Shown here piece by piece: positions 1 to 15,007 of a stretch of 64,000 nt of DNA. The notes beneath the pieces are model-generated. The model saw only the letters and a list, made by a program, of their open reading frames with translations. It searched no databases and had not been told where the DNA came from. Origin of the DNA: an uncultured Eubacteriales bacterium (GTDB lineage: Bacteria > Bacillota > Clostridia > Oscillospirales > Oscillospiraceae); NCBI GenBank assembly GCA_949283375.1, contig CASDSM010000019.1:1-64000 (forward strand). The letters are read 5' to 3'. The translations under genes and the position numbers were made by a program. The first letter of the stretch is position 1. Every line of letters begins with the position of its first letter.

Positions 1-305
1 GTCCCGCCGTCCAGGTCCGGCAGCTCGCGCGCCAGCGCGCCGCAGTGCTCGCAGACCGGCGCGCGCTTGCCGGCGGTCACGCAGTCACAGCCGCAGCGCA
101 GCACGCGCCGTCCGCCCGCATCGAGCAGCAGCCAGACATGGTTGACGAAATTGAAGCTGTCCACCGCCTTGGCCCGCAGGAGGACCGTCCCGTCCTCTTG
201 CTGCGTGCGGACCTTTCGGATCAGCTGATACCTGCGCAGGAAGCCGTCGCCCCGCTCGAGCGCTGCCGGGCCCAGACCGCCCTCTCTCTCAATGTTCCAC
301 TCCAT
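1..305 (-). CDS. SWIM zinc-finger protein, C-terminal part outside window
   Basis: This open frame starts at the ATG at 305-303, preceded by an AGGGGTGAG ribosome site, and runs off the left edge after 101 codons without a stop. The visible part carries a SWIM-type zinc motif (CDC, then CEHC) at about residues 77-95, preceded by a SFNFVNH...LLLDAGGRRVL segment. The same segment and motif recur in the next gene upstream, so the two are paralogous. SWIM domains bind nucleic acid or protein. In Firmicutes an N-terminal SWIM domain is common on SNF2-type helicases, so the missing part could be a helicase, but nothing visible proves it. The gap to the upstream gene is about 80 bp, so they probably share one transcript. 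Confidence 0.7.
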   Translation of the reverse strand, partial: MEWNIEREGGLGPAALERGDGFLRRYQLIRKVRTQQEDGTVLLRAKAVDSFNFVNHVWLLLDAGGRRVLRCGCDCVTAGKRAPVCEHCGALARELPDLDGG

Positions 306-383
306 AAAAGCACTCACCCCTGTATCTTCGTCATCGGCAGGGAGGCGGACTCCCTCCCCCATATGGCCCTTTGTGCGGCCCGG

Positions 384-683
384 TCAGTTCTCAGCGCAGT
401 ATGCGAGCACCAGCGCGGCGCAGTGTGCGCACATCCCGGCGCCTGCGCGCGCGGCGGGACAGTCGCAGGCGTGGTGCAGCACCCGGTCCCCGTCCGCGCT
501 GAGCAGCACCCGGGGATGATCGACAAACTGAAAGCTGTCCACGCACTTGCCGGTGAGCTCGGTGCTGCCGTCCTTCTGCTGCTGGCCGTTGAGGTGGTTG
601 ACCTGACCGTCCCGGCAGATCGCCTCCGCCTGGGCCAGGGTCTGGCTGTTGACATATCGCGACAGATCCAACTTTCCTTTCAT
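384..683 (-). CDS. small stand-alone SWIM zinc-finger protein (99 aa)
   Basis: A 99-residue protein with a SWIM zinc motif near its C-terminus (CDCPAARAGAGMCAHC, then AALVLAYCAEN). I chose the ATG at 683 because a GGAGG-like site (GGAGATTCGGAGGGCACT) precedes it. A longer frame extends upstream but crosses the promoter at 974-945 and has no ribosome site. The 50 residues before the zinc motif (VDSFQFVDHPRVLLSADGD) match the neighbouring partial gene, so it is a short paralog of that gene's N-terminus. It may work with or regulate the larger protein, but this is inference. It is the first gene after the promoter. Confidence 0.7.
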   Translation of the reverse strand: MKGKLDLSRYVNSQTLAQAEAICRDGQVNHLNGQQQKDGSTELTGKCVDSFQFVDHPRVLLSADGDRVLHHACDCPAARAGAGMCAHCAALVLAYCAEN

Positions 684-944
684 AGTGCCCTCCGAATCTC
701 CATATATTTGTTCTCTCCGCCCCGAAGCGGGGCAAAACGCGTCTTTTTTCTCCCCGTCAGACGGGCGGACAGTGAGAAAAAACGCCTGTTTTTCGACATC
801 TGTCCGGTTTTTCCCGGCAGAGGTCCGTCTTTCCGCGCCCTCCTTCCGGGACGCACCCCGCCCCTCCCGTGCCGGCCGGGCGGCGCGCATCCGCGCGGAT
901 ATATGCGTGCACGGTGTCCATTCTATCAAAAAACCATTTGAAAT
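684..944 (-). other. GC-rich leader without a gene
   Basis: This stretch lies between the promoter at 974-945 and the SWIM gene and would form an approximately 250-nt untranslated leader. It holds a strong short hairpin (GCCCCG/CGGGGC at 719-733), a second one (CCCGT/ACGGG near 753-765) and several A/T runs. I recognise no riboswitch family in it. Confidence 0.35.
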
Positions 945-974
945 ATTATATGCTTTCCTGTGCGTCCTTGTCAA
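945..974 (-). promoter_or_regulatory. sigma-A promoter for the SWIM genes
   Basis: TTGACA at 974-969 and TATAAT at 950-945 on the minus strand, separated by 18 bp. Both boxes match the consensus exactly. Confidence 0.8.
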
Positions 975-1044
975 CCTAAACCGTTTTCAAAAGCGGGCAT
1001 TTTGCCAAGCCGCCCCCCGCCTTCACGGTCAGAGGCCGGGCAGT

Positions 1045-3213
1045 TTAACCAGTTTTCCCACTCTGGGCGGCCGACCGGGGGACCCGGATGCCGGACCACA
1101 GGCAGGCGTTGCACTCCCCGTCCGCGTTCCGTCCGGCGGCCAGGATCCTGCCGTCTGCGCGCAGGCCGAGGGTGTAGCAGGCTCCGGCGGCGATCTGGAC
1201 CACGCCGGTCCACTTGTCCACATCCGTCCTGCCGTCATAGCCGTTGCCCACGGCGACCACCGTCCCGTCTGCGCGCAGGCCGGCGGTGTGGTAGTGCCCC
1301 GCCGCGATGGCGGTCAGGCCGCTCCAGTCGGCCAGATGGCAGCAGAGGTGGGGCTTGAGGGAGGCGGCCACCACCGTGCCGTCCGCGCGCAGGCCGACGG
1401 TGTGCTCCTCGCCGGCGGCGATGGCGACGATGTCCCGCCAGAGCCCCACGTTGCAGCGCTGGAGGACGTTCTCCCCCGCCGCGAGCACCGTCCCGTCCGA
1501 CCGCAGGCCGACCGTCATCTCCCGGCCCGCCGCCACGGCCACGACGCCGCGCCACTGGCGGACCTCGCGCTGCACCTGGCTGTCCTGCGCGGTGGTGAGC
1601 ACCGTCCCGTCCGAGCGCAATCCGACGGTGTGCATCGACCCGGCGGCGACGGAGACGATCTCCCGCCACGCGCCCACGTCGCACTCATGGTAGCGGTTGT
1701 TCCCCACCGCGAGCACGGTCCCGTCTGACCGCAGGCCGACGGTGTGCGACCGTCCGGCGGCGACGGAGACGATCCCCCGCCATGTGCCCACCTCGCACTG
1801 TCCGGCGCGGTACCAGCCGGTGGCCAGCACGCTGCCGTCCTCGCGCACGGCGACGGAGTGATAGTCTCCGGCGGCGATGGTGGCCATCGGGGGGCGGCGC
1901 GGCGCGGTCAGGACGCGGTGCGGGGCGGTCTGCGCGCGCGGGGGGGCTGCCTCCGGCTTTGCGGCAGGACGCTCGCCCTCTGGCGCGTCCGGCAGGCGGA
2001 TGCCGGCCCATTCCCGGACCTCGCACTCGCCGTCGTCATTGCGCCCGACCGCCACCAGGGTGCCGTCCGACCGCAGGCCGAGCAGATAGCAGGCCCCGGC
2101 GGCGATCGCCACGATCTGCGACCAGCCGGAGACGTCGGTCTGCCCGTACTGCCGGTAGCCGGCGGCGGCCACCGTCCCGTCCGCGCGCAGGCCGGCAGTG
2201 AAGAGCTTGCCCGCCGTCACCGCCTTCAGGTCGCGCCAGCCGTCCACGCCGCACGGGCTGTCCTCTGCCGCGGCGCGCATCGCCGCCACGGCGGACCCGT
2301 CCGACCGCAGAGCGACGGCGTGGCTCGGCCCGAGGGCGATCCCGCGCAGGTCTGTCCAGCGCCTGACCGTGCGCTCAAACTGCCCGCCCGGCGCGCTCTG
2401 CTGCCCGGTCAGGACGGCAGAGCCGCCGCGCAGCCCGGCAGTCAGGTTGCCGCCCGCCGCGATGGCCGTGATCCCGGTCCAGCGGCCCACCTCGCACTGA
2501 TGGTCGCCGTTGAGACCGGTGGCCACCACCGTCCCATTCGAGCGCAGGCCGACGGTGTGCGCCGCCCCCGCCGCGATGGCTACAATGTCTCTCCAGCGGC
2601 TCACGTTACACTGTCCGTTCCCGTTCGCGCCGGCGGCAATCACCGTCCCGTCCGCGCGCAGGCCGACGGTGTGCGCGCGCCCGGCGGCGACGGAGACGAT
2701 GTTCCGCCAGGCGCTCACATTGCACTGCCCGTCCCGGTTGCGCCCCGTCGCGGCCACGGAGCCATCCCGGCGGATCGCCACCGCGTGGTAGTCGCCGCCC
2801 GCGATGGTGTTCCTCGCCCAGCCGGCGGGGGCGCTCCTGCGGGCTGCGGCGCTCTCTCCCCGCTGCTCCGCCTCAGGGGAACGGGGCGCGCTCCGGGGTA
2901 CGGCGATCGCCGGGAACACCTCGCCCAGCGGCACCTGCGCCTCACAGCGCGTGCAGCAGAAAGCGCGCAGCTCCTTTGAGATCAGGAAATGGGCGCCCTC
3001 GCACTTCGGACAGCGCAGCAGGCCGGGCGCGCGCGCCTCCTCCTGCGCAAGCTGCCGCGCCAGCCAGTCCGTCCGGATGCGGGAGACCGCCCGGCGCTCC
3101 ACCGCGGCGCAGAAGGTGTGATAGCGCTCATAGTGGCGGCTGTTGTCAAAGCCGCAGCGGGGGCAGACCCCCTCCTGCGGATATTTTGTCTCACATACCG
3201 GGCATTGCCACAT
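1045..3213 (-). CDS. zinc-ribbon protein with two seven-repeat RCC1 propellers
   Basis: 722 residues. The N-terminus has one zinc ribbon (C4, C7, C17, C20; CPRCGFDNSRHY) and a second Cys cluster (C68, C71, C87, C90). After a linker come two blocks of seven RCC1-like repeats (about 138-410 and 450-722), each repeat reading roughly AGxxHTVGLRxDGTVxAxGxNxxGQCxVxxW. A proline/alanine-rich linker separates the blocks. Seven repeats is the blade number of one RCC1 propeller, so the protein should form two propellers. RCC1 folds are protein- or DNA-binding scaffolds; no catalytic motif is seen. It is the last gene of a run of four that share the N-terminal ribbon. No signal peptide is visible, so it is probably cytoplasmic. 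Function unknown. Confidence 0.85.
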   Translation of the reverse strand: MWQCPVCETKYPQEGVCPRCGFDNSRHYERYHTFCAAVERRAVSRIRTDWLARQLAQEEARAPGLLRCPKCEGAHFLISKELRAFCCTRCEAQVPLGEVFPAIAVPRSAPRSPEAEQRGESAAARRSAPAGWARNTIAGGDYHAVAIRRDGSVAATGRNRDGQCNVSAWRNIVSVAAGRAHTVGLRADGTVIAAGANGNGQCNVSRWRDIVAIAAGAAHTVGLRSNGTVVATGLNGDHQCEVGRWTGITAIAAGGNLTAGLRGGSAVLTGQQSAPGGQFERTVRRWTDLRGIALGPSHAVALRSDGSAVAAMRAAAEDSPCGVDGWRDLKAVTAGKLFTAGLRADGTVAAAGYRQYGQTDVSGWSQIVAIAAGACYLLGLRSDGTLVAVGRNDDGECEVREWAGIRLPDAPEGERPAAKPEAAPPRAQTAPHRVLTAPRRPPMATIAAGDYHSVAVREDGSVLATGWYRAGQCEVGTWRGIVSVAAGRSHTVGLRSDGTVLAVGNNRYHECDVGAWREIVSVAAGSMHTVGLRSDGTVLTTAQDSQVQREVRQWRGVVAVAAGREMTVGLRSDGTVLAAGENVLQRCNVGLWRDIVAIAAGEEHTVGLRADGTVVAASLKPHLCCHLADWSGLTAIAAGHYHTAGLRADGTVVAVGNGYDGRTDVDKWTGVVQIAAGACYTLGLRADGRILAAGRNADGECNACLWSGIRVPRSAAQSGKTG

Positions 3214-3237
3214 GGTCCCCTCATCCTCCTGTCAGCT

Positions 3238-4242
3238 TCACTTGCCGCCCTGTTTGGCCCTGTTAGCCCATTCTCTCGCCCGGGCCGGGTCGCGGGGCAC
3301 GCCGAGGCCCTTCTGGTAAAGGAAGCTCAGGCTGTTCATGGCGCCCCTGTGCCCCTGCTCCGCCGCTTTGCGATACCACCGGGCCGCCTCCGCGAAGTCC
3401 TGCGCCACGCCGCAGCCATTTGCGTAACAGACGCCCAGATTATACTGCGCCGAGGCCTTCCCCTGCTCCGCCGCCGCGCGGAACAGCTCTGCCGCCTCCG
3501 CGTAGTGCTGCGTCACGCCGTTACCATTGTAACAGCAAACACCCAGACCGTTCTGCGCCCCGGCATGCCCCTGTTCTGCCCCCTTGCGGTACCACTTGAC
3601 CGCCTCTGCGTAATCCCGCGTCACACCGCAGCCGTTTGCGTAACAGACGCCCAGATTGTTCTGCGCCACGGCATATCCCTGCTCCGCAGATTTGCGATAG
3701 CACCTGGCCGCCTCCGCGTAGTCCTGCGGCACGCCGTTGCCCTTCTCATAGCAAAAGCCCAGATCATTCTGTGCCTTTGCATGTCCCTGCTCCGCTGCTT
3801 TGCGGTACCATCTGGCCGCCTCCGCGTAGTCCTGCGCCACGCCGCGCCCGTAATAACAGTCTTCGCCGCGGCGATACCATTCCTCCGCCGTTTCAGTCGC
3901 CGGTGGTGTGGACGTCCTGTCGAGCAGCTTCTGTGCCGGGGCGCAGCCCTGCCGGGCGGCCTGGCGGAACCATCTCTCCGCCTCCTGCCCGTCCTGCGGG
4001 ACCCCCACGCCGAGCAGCGCATACATACCTGCCAGGCATTGGTAGGCGGCGCTGCCCTCGCCCGCCTTTCGCAGCACATACTCTGCCAGCGCCTGCTCCC
4101 GCGTGAGCCGCCTGCGCAAGCCCTCCGGCAGCGGCTGCACCGTCAGCCAGCCGGCGTAGTCCGTCGAACGGTCGTAGCCGCAGGCGGGGCAGACGCAGCC
4201 CTTGTCATTCTCTCTTTTGCATGCCGGGCACTGCCACGTCAT
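3238..4242 (-). CDS. zinc-ribbon protein with about seven SEL1 repeats
   Basis: 334 residues from the ATG at 4242, which has an AGGAGG site 8-9 nt upstream; the longer frame from 4287 overlaps the preceding gene and lacks such a site. The N-terminal ribbon uses C5, C8, C18 and C21 (CPACGYDRSTDYAGW). The remainder is SEL1/TPR-like repeats of about 36 residues (AxxWYRKAAEQGHAxAQNxLGxCYxxGxGVxQDYAEA). SEL1 repeats form superhelical protein-protein scaffolds. It lies 17 bp after the previous SEL1 gene and 24 bp before the RCC1 gene, consistent with one operon. No signal peptide or transmembrane segment is seen. Partner proteins cannot be inferred. Confidence 0.85.
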   Translation of the reverse strand: MTWQCPACKRENDKGCVCPACGYDRSTDYAGWLTVQPLPEGLRRRLTREQALAEYVLRKAGEGSAAYQCLAGMYALLGVGVPQDGQEAERWFRQAARQGCAPAQKLLDRTSTPPATETAEEWYRRGEDCYYGRGVAQDYAEAARWYRKAAEQGHAKAQNDLGFCYEKGNGVPQDYAEAARCYRKSAEQGYAVAQNNLGVCYANGCGVTRDYAEAVKWYRKGAEQGHAGAQNGLGVCCYNGNGVTQHYAEAAELFRAAAEQGKASAQYNLGVCYANGCGVAQDFAEAARWYRKAAEQGHRGAMNSLSFLYQKGLGVPRDPARAREWANRAKQGGK

Positions 4243-4259
4243 CTTGTTCTCCTCCTGTC

Positions 4260-4847
4260 TCAGGGCAACTCCGCCCGGCGGGCCCAATGCGCCGCATCTG
4301 CTGGGCTCCGGGGCGTCCCGCGCCCCTTCAGGTAGCAGTCGCTCACCTTTTTCATCGCGGTCCGGTCGCCCCGCTCCGCAGCCTTGCGGAACCAGCGAAA
4401 CGCCTGCCGGTCATCTCTCGGCACGCCCAGACCGCGCTCATAGCAGATGCCCAACTCGCGCTGTGCCTTCACATGCCCCTGCTCCGCGGCCCGGCGGTAC
4501 CACCGGGCCGCCTCTGCGTTGTTCTGCAGCACGCCGCGGCCTTTTGCATAGCATATCCCCAGATTGTACTGCGCCGAGGCCTTCCCCTGCTCCGCAGCCG
4601 CGCGGAACAGCTCTGCCGCCTTGGCATAGTTCTTCGGCACGTTCTCTCCATAATAATAGAGGAGTCCCCGCCGGTTCAGCTCCCCGGCGTCCTGCATCTG
4701 CGCACTCTGCCTGACCGTCCGGCCCCGGAAGGGTGGAACCGGCTGTGCCGTCGGCCAGCGGGTGTAATCTATCGAGCGGTCATAGCCGCAGGAGGGGCAG
4801 ATGCAGCCCGCGCCGATCTCTCTCTTACATGCCGGGCATTGCCACAT
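4260..4847 (-). CDS. zinc-ribbon protein with about four SEL1 repeats
   Basis: 195 residues. It begins MWQCPACKRE with a four-Cys ribbon followed by CGYDRSIDYTRWPTAQPVPP, a signature shared with the genes on both sides. About four SEL1 repeats follow (for example QYNLGICYAKGRGV and QRELGICYERGLGV). A GGAGGAT-type ribosome site lies just upstream. It is the shortest of the three SEL1 paralogs, and its repeats closely resemble those of its neighbours, which suggests tandem duplication followed by repeat gain and loss. Confidence 0.85.
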   Translation of the reverse strand: MWQCPACKREIGAGCICPSCGYDRSIDYTRWPTAQPVPPFRGRTVRQSAQMQDAGELNRRGLLYYYGENVPKNYAKAAELFRAAAEQGKASAQYNLGICYAKGRGVLQNNAEAARWYRRAAEQGHVKAQRELGICYERGLGVPRDDRQAFRWFRKAAERGDRTAMKKVSDCYLKGRGTPRSPADAAHWARRAELP

Positions 4848-4871
4848 GGTCCTCTCATCCTCCTGTCAGCT

Positions 4872-6317
4872 TCATTTGCCAGCCTGTTTTGCCCTGTTCT
4901 CCCATGCCCTCGCCTGGGCCGGGTCGCGGGGCACGCCGCGGCCCCACCGGTAACAGTTGCTCAGGTGCTTCATGGCGTCCCTGTTCCCCTGCTCCGCCGC
5001 CGCGCGGTACCACTTCACCGCCTCTGCGTAGTTCTTTGGCACGCCGTTGCCATAATAATAGCAGACGCCCAGAGCGTTCTGCGCCTCGGCCTTCCCCTGC
5101 TCCGCCGCTTTGCGGAACCACTTGACTGCCTCCGTGTAGCTCTGCGGCACGCCGAGACCGTTTTTGTAGCATACGCCCAGATTGTTCTGCGCCTCAGCAT
5201 ACCCCTGCTCCGCAGATTTGCGGTACCACCTGACTGCCTCCGCGTAGTCCTGCGCCACGCCGAGGCCCTTCTCATAGCAAAAGCCCAGATCATTCTGTGC
5301 CTTTGCATGTCCCTGCTCCGCCGCTTTGCGGAACCACTTGACCGCCTCCGCCTCGTTCTTGGATACGCCGCGGCCAGAATAATAGCGCATGCCCAGATTG
5401 TTCTGCGCTGTTGCGTTCCCCTGTTCTGCCGCCTTGCGGTACCACTTCGCCGCCTCGGCGGAATCCTTGGGTACGCCCTGGCCTTTTTCGTAACAGAAAC
5501 CCAGATCGCTCTGCGCCCTGGCATGCCCCTGTTCCGCCGCTTTGCGATAGCACCTGGCCGCCTCCGCGTAGTCCTGCGGCACGCCGCGGCCCTCATAATA
5601 GTCTTCGCCGCGGCGATACCACTCCTCCGCCGTTTCGGCGGTCTCAGGTGTGGACGGCTCCTCATCAAAGAGGCCTCTGAGGCTATCCTGTGCCCCGTCG
5701 TGGCCAAGCTCCGCCGCCCGGCGGTACCACTTTTTAGCCTCTACATCATCCTTCGGGACGCCATCGCCAAAGTAAAAGCAGTCGCCCAATTGGTACAGCG
5801 CCTCGGCGCAGTCCTGCTCTGCCGAAGCGCGGTACCACTTCATCGCCTCCTGGTAATCCTGCGTCATGCCGAAGCCATAGTGATAGCAGTCGCCCAGCTT
5901 GCATTGCGCCTCTGCGTGTCCCTGCTCCGCTGCCTTGCGGTACCACCGGACCGCCTCCGCGTAATCCTGCGGCACGCCCTCTCCCATGAAATATTGATCG
6001 GCCAGATCGCGCTGTGCCTCGGCATGGCCCAGCTCTGCCGCCACGCGGAAGCATTCCGACGCACGGCCCTCATCCGGCTGTACCGCGCGGCTGTCGCCGC
6101 AGCAGCAGCCCAGCAGGAAGAACACCTCTGCCCTGCCCTGGTCGGTCAGCCCCGCAACCAGCCGGGCGATGTCAGGCTGTCCCGTCCTCTTCAGCAGGCC
6201 GGGCGGCACCGGCTGCGCCGTCGGCCAGCGGGTGTAATCCGTCGAGCGGTCGTAGCCGCAGGAGGGACAGACCTCCCCCCACAGGGTCTTTCCACAGCGC
6301 TCGCATCTATTTTGCAT
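4872..6317 (-). CDS. zinc-ribbon protein with about eleven SEL1 repeats
   Basis: 481 residues from the ATG at 6317 (MQNRCERCGKTLWGEVCPSC); a GAGGGGGAG site precedes it and the promoter at 6411-6383 lies only about 65 bp further upstream. The N-terminal four-Cys ribbon is followed by CGYDRSTDYTRWPTAQPVPPGL, as in the next gene. About eleven SEL1 repeats follow, interrupted near the middle by a short acidic, Thr-rich linker (DEEPSTPETAETAEEW), which splits the scaffold into two groups. It is the first gene of the four-gene run. Probably a cytoplasmic scaffold; partners unknown. Confidence 0.85.
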   Translation of the reverse strand: MQNRCERCGKTLWGEVCPSCGYDRSTDYTRWPTAQPVPPGLLKRTGQPDIARLVAGLTDQGRAEVFFLLGCCCGDSRAVQPDEGRASECFRVAAELGHAEAQRDLADQYFMGEGVPQDYAEAVRWYRKAAEQGHAEAQCKLGDCYHYGFGMTQDYQEAMKWYRASAEQDCAEALYQLGDCFYFGDGVPKDDVEAKKWYRRAAELGHDGAQDSLRGLFDEEPSTPETAETAEEWYRRGEDYYEGRGVPQDYAEAARCYRKAAEQGHARAQSDLGFCYEKGQGVPKDSAEAAKWYRKAAEQGNATAQNNLGMRYYSGRGVSKNEAEAVKWFRKAAEQGHAKAQNDLGFCYEKGLGVAQDYAEAVRWYRKSAEQGYAEAQNNLGVCYKNGLGVPQSYTEAVKWFRKAAEQGKAEAQNALGVCYYYGNGVPKNYAEAVKWYRAAAEQGNRDAMKHLSNCYRWGRGVPRDPAQARAWENRAKQAGK

Positions 6318-6382
6318 CTCCGCTCCCCCTCGTTCGCCCTTTTCCGGCAATTCTTTTGTAAATCTAAATCAACGATATTGAA

Positions 6383-6411
6383 ATCTTATCAGAGCCACTA
6401 TCATTCGTCAA
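6383..6411 (-). promoter_or_regulatory. sigma-A promoter of the zinc-ribbon repeat operon
   Basis: TTGACG at 6411-6406 and TAAGAT at 6388-6383 on the minus strand with a 17-bp spacer, about 65 bp before the first SEL1 gene. Confidence 0.75.
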
Positions 6412-6417
6412 GGGGAT

Positions 6418-6686
6418 GCCGGCGGAGTGCGGACACCTCCCTATTTCATATGATACCACAGGCGGGACGTCCGGTTTTTTATGGACGGCACAGCCATGCC
6501 GCCGCACCGGAAGACCGCCCCGGAACGACATCGGGAGGCGCGGAAGAAAAGAGACACCCCGCCGGAAACCGAGAGGACCGGCGGGGTGCGCTGATGAGAT
6601 TCACAACTGAAACGCCATTGGGGTAAAATTGGGGGTGGAAATCTGCGGCCCGTCACAATTTCGATGCAAATCAGCACGAAAGAAAG
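6418..6686. other. non-coding stretch with one GC-rich inverted repeat
   Basis: No convincing gene lies here; the 82-codon minus frame has no ribosome site and no recognisable domain. The one clear structure is an 11-bp inverted repeat (CACCCCGCCGG at 6555-6565 and its complement at 6578-6588) without a following T run. Confidence 0.3.
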
Positions 6687-6687
6687 C

Positions 6688-6726
6688 AAAAATCCCGCTC
6701 TGCGGCAATTGCAGAGCGGGATTTTT
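6688..6726 (-). terminator. intrinsic terminator after the tRNA-Ser pair
   Basis: A perfect 16-bp stem (6688-6703 with 6711-6726) with a 7-nt loop that ends in TTTTT on the minus strand, immediately downstream of the second tRNA. Confidence 0.85.
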
Positions 6727-6729
6727 CTA

Positions 6730-6817
6730 CGGAGAAGGAGGGATTTGAACCCTCGCGCGCTGTAACACGCCTACGCCCTTAGCAGGGGCGCCTCTTCGGC
6801 CACTTGAGTACTTCTCC
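6730..6817 (-). tRNA. tRNA-Ser(GCU)
   Basis: A minus-strand cloverleaf with acceptor GGAGAAG/CTTCTCC, a GGTTCAAATCC T-arm and a long variable arm typical of class II tRNAs. The anticodon loop CTGCTAA gives anticodon GCT, which reads AGC/AGU serine codons. The discriminator base is G. CCA is not encoded. Confidence 0.95.
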
Positions 6818-6868
6818 AAACCGAAAACAAAGGGGGATATGCACTTGTGCGTCTTGGGGAAAGAGTGG

Positions 6869-6955
6869 CGGAGAGAGTGGGATTCGAACCCACGGCTCCT
6901 TGTGAGAGTCACTGGTTTTCAAGACCAGCTCCTTAAACCGCTCGGACATCTCTCC
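6869..6955 (-). tRNA. tRNA-Ser(UGA)
   Basis: A minus-strand class II tRNA with acceptor GGAGAGA/TCTCTCC, T-arm GGTTCGAATCC and a long variable arm. The anticodon loop CTTGAAA gives anticodon TGA, which reads UCA-type serine codons. It is followed about 50 bp later by the second tRNA-Ser, on the same transcript. Confidence 0.95.
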
Positions 6956-6981
6956 AGCTACATCTCACAGACGCAAGTTGT

Positions 6982-7010
6982 ATTTTACCGAAAAAGACCC
7001 GTTTTGTCAA
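6982..7010 (-). promoter_or_regulatory. promoter of the tRNA-Ser pair
   Basis: TTGACA at 7010-7005 and TAAAAT at 6987-6982 on the minus strand with a 17-bp spacer. The -10 box lies about 27 bp before the tRNA-Ser(UGA) 5' end. Confidence 0.8.
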
Positions 7011-7021
7011 GGGGAATTCGG

Positions 7022-7100
7022 AAAAAATCCGTTTTCCCCGCCCGCAGGCAGACCGCCTGCGGGCGGGACCCGGGACCGGCGGAAACCGACCGGTCCCGGG
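7022..7100 (-). terminator. tandem-hairpin terminator after rpoC
   Basis: Two GC-rich stems follow rpoC on the minus strand: an 11-bp stem (7090-7100 with 7069-7079), then a 13-bp stem (7055-7067 with 7037-7049). A GATTTTTTCC run follows at about 7027-7022. Confidence 0.7.
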
Positions 7101-7125
7101 CTGGAATTGGGATCACATGCGGCGC

Positions 7126-10956
<3,831 letters not shown>

Positions 10957-10974
10957 GTTTCGTCCTCCTCCTGA

Positions 10975-14670
<3,696 letters not shown>

Positions 14671-14767
14671 AGATGATTTCACTCCCATTTCGTCGATTCT
14701 GTCCAGCGGTCTCCCCCGCATTTTGCGATACGCACGGCAGCGTGGCCGTTCTTTTTCGCAATCACTC

Positions 14768-14796
14768 TTGCAATTGTCTGCAGGCTGTGCTATACT
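14768..14796 (+). promoter_or_regulatory. candidate plus-strand promoter inside the rpoB leader
   Basis: TTGCAA at 14768-14773 and TATACT at 14791-14796 with a 17-bp spacer. It lies opposite the rpoB leader and points towards the LUD gene about 210 bp away, so it could make an antisense leader RNA or a long LUD transcript. Confidence 0.45.
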
Positions 14797-14848
14797 GTGA
14801 GCACTGTGAGGCGGGGATATGATGGCATTTCTGCCGCAATAGCAATTT

Positions 14849-14877
14849 ATTGTATCTCATTTTTCCCGGCCTGTCAA
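14849..14877 (-). promoter_or_regulatory. rpoBC promoter
   Basis: TTGACA at 14877-14872 and TACAAT at 14854-14849 on the minus strand with a 17-bp spacer. It predicts a leader of about 170 nt before rpoB. Confidence 0.8.
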
Positions 14878-14922
14878 GGCTTTTTGCCGCCGTGCGCATG
14901 TTTTGCGCGCGGTTTTTTCGTC

Positions 14923-14951
14923 TTGCGCGCCGCCGGGCGGGGTGGTACAAT
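14923..14951 (+). promoter_or_regulatory. promoter of the LUD-domain gene
   Basis: TTGCGC at 14923-14928 and TACAAT at 14946-14951 with a 17-bp spacer, 56 bp before the start codon. Confidence 0.65.
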
Positions 14952-15007
14952 CAGGACAGATCAACTCCGCCCGCGGGCGGGCACTGAGACAGGGAGGTTG
15001 AACAGCG

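Noticed and set aside
1045-6317. CRISPR or other DNA repeat array in the repetitive region
   Set aside because: The periodicity is that of coding repeats (about 108 and 114 bp for SEL1 and RCC1), with no spacers.
6441-6689. An 82-codon minus frame near the tRNA genes
   Set aside because: No ribosome site and no recognisable motif.
6730-6955. tRNA-Ser pair as an integration site of a mobile element
   Set aside because: No integrase, no duplicated tRNA end and no phage genes are near it.
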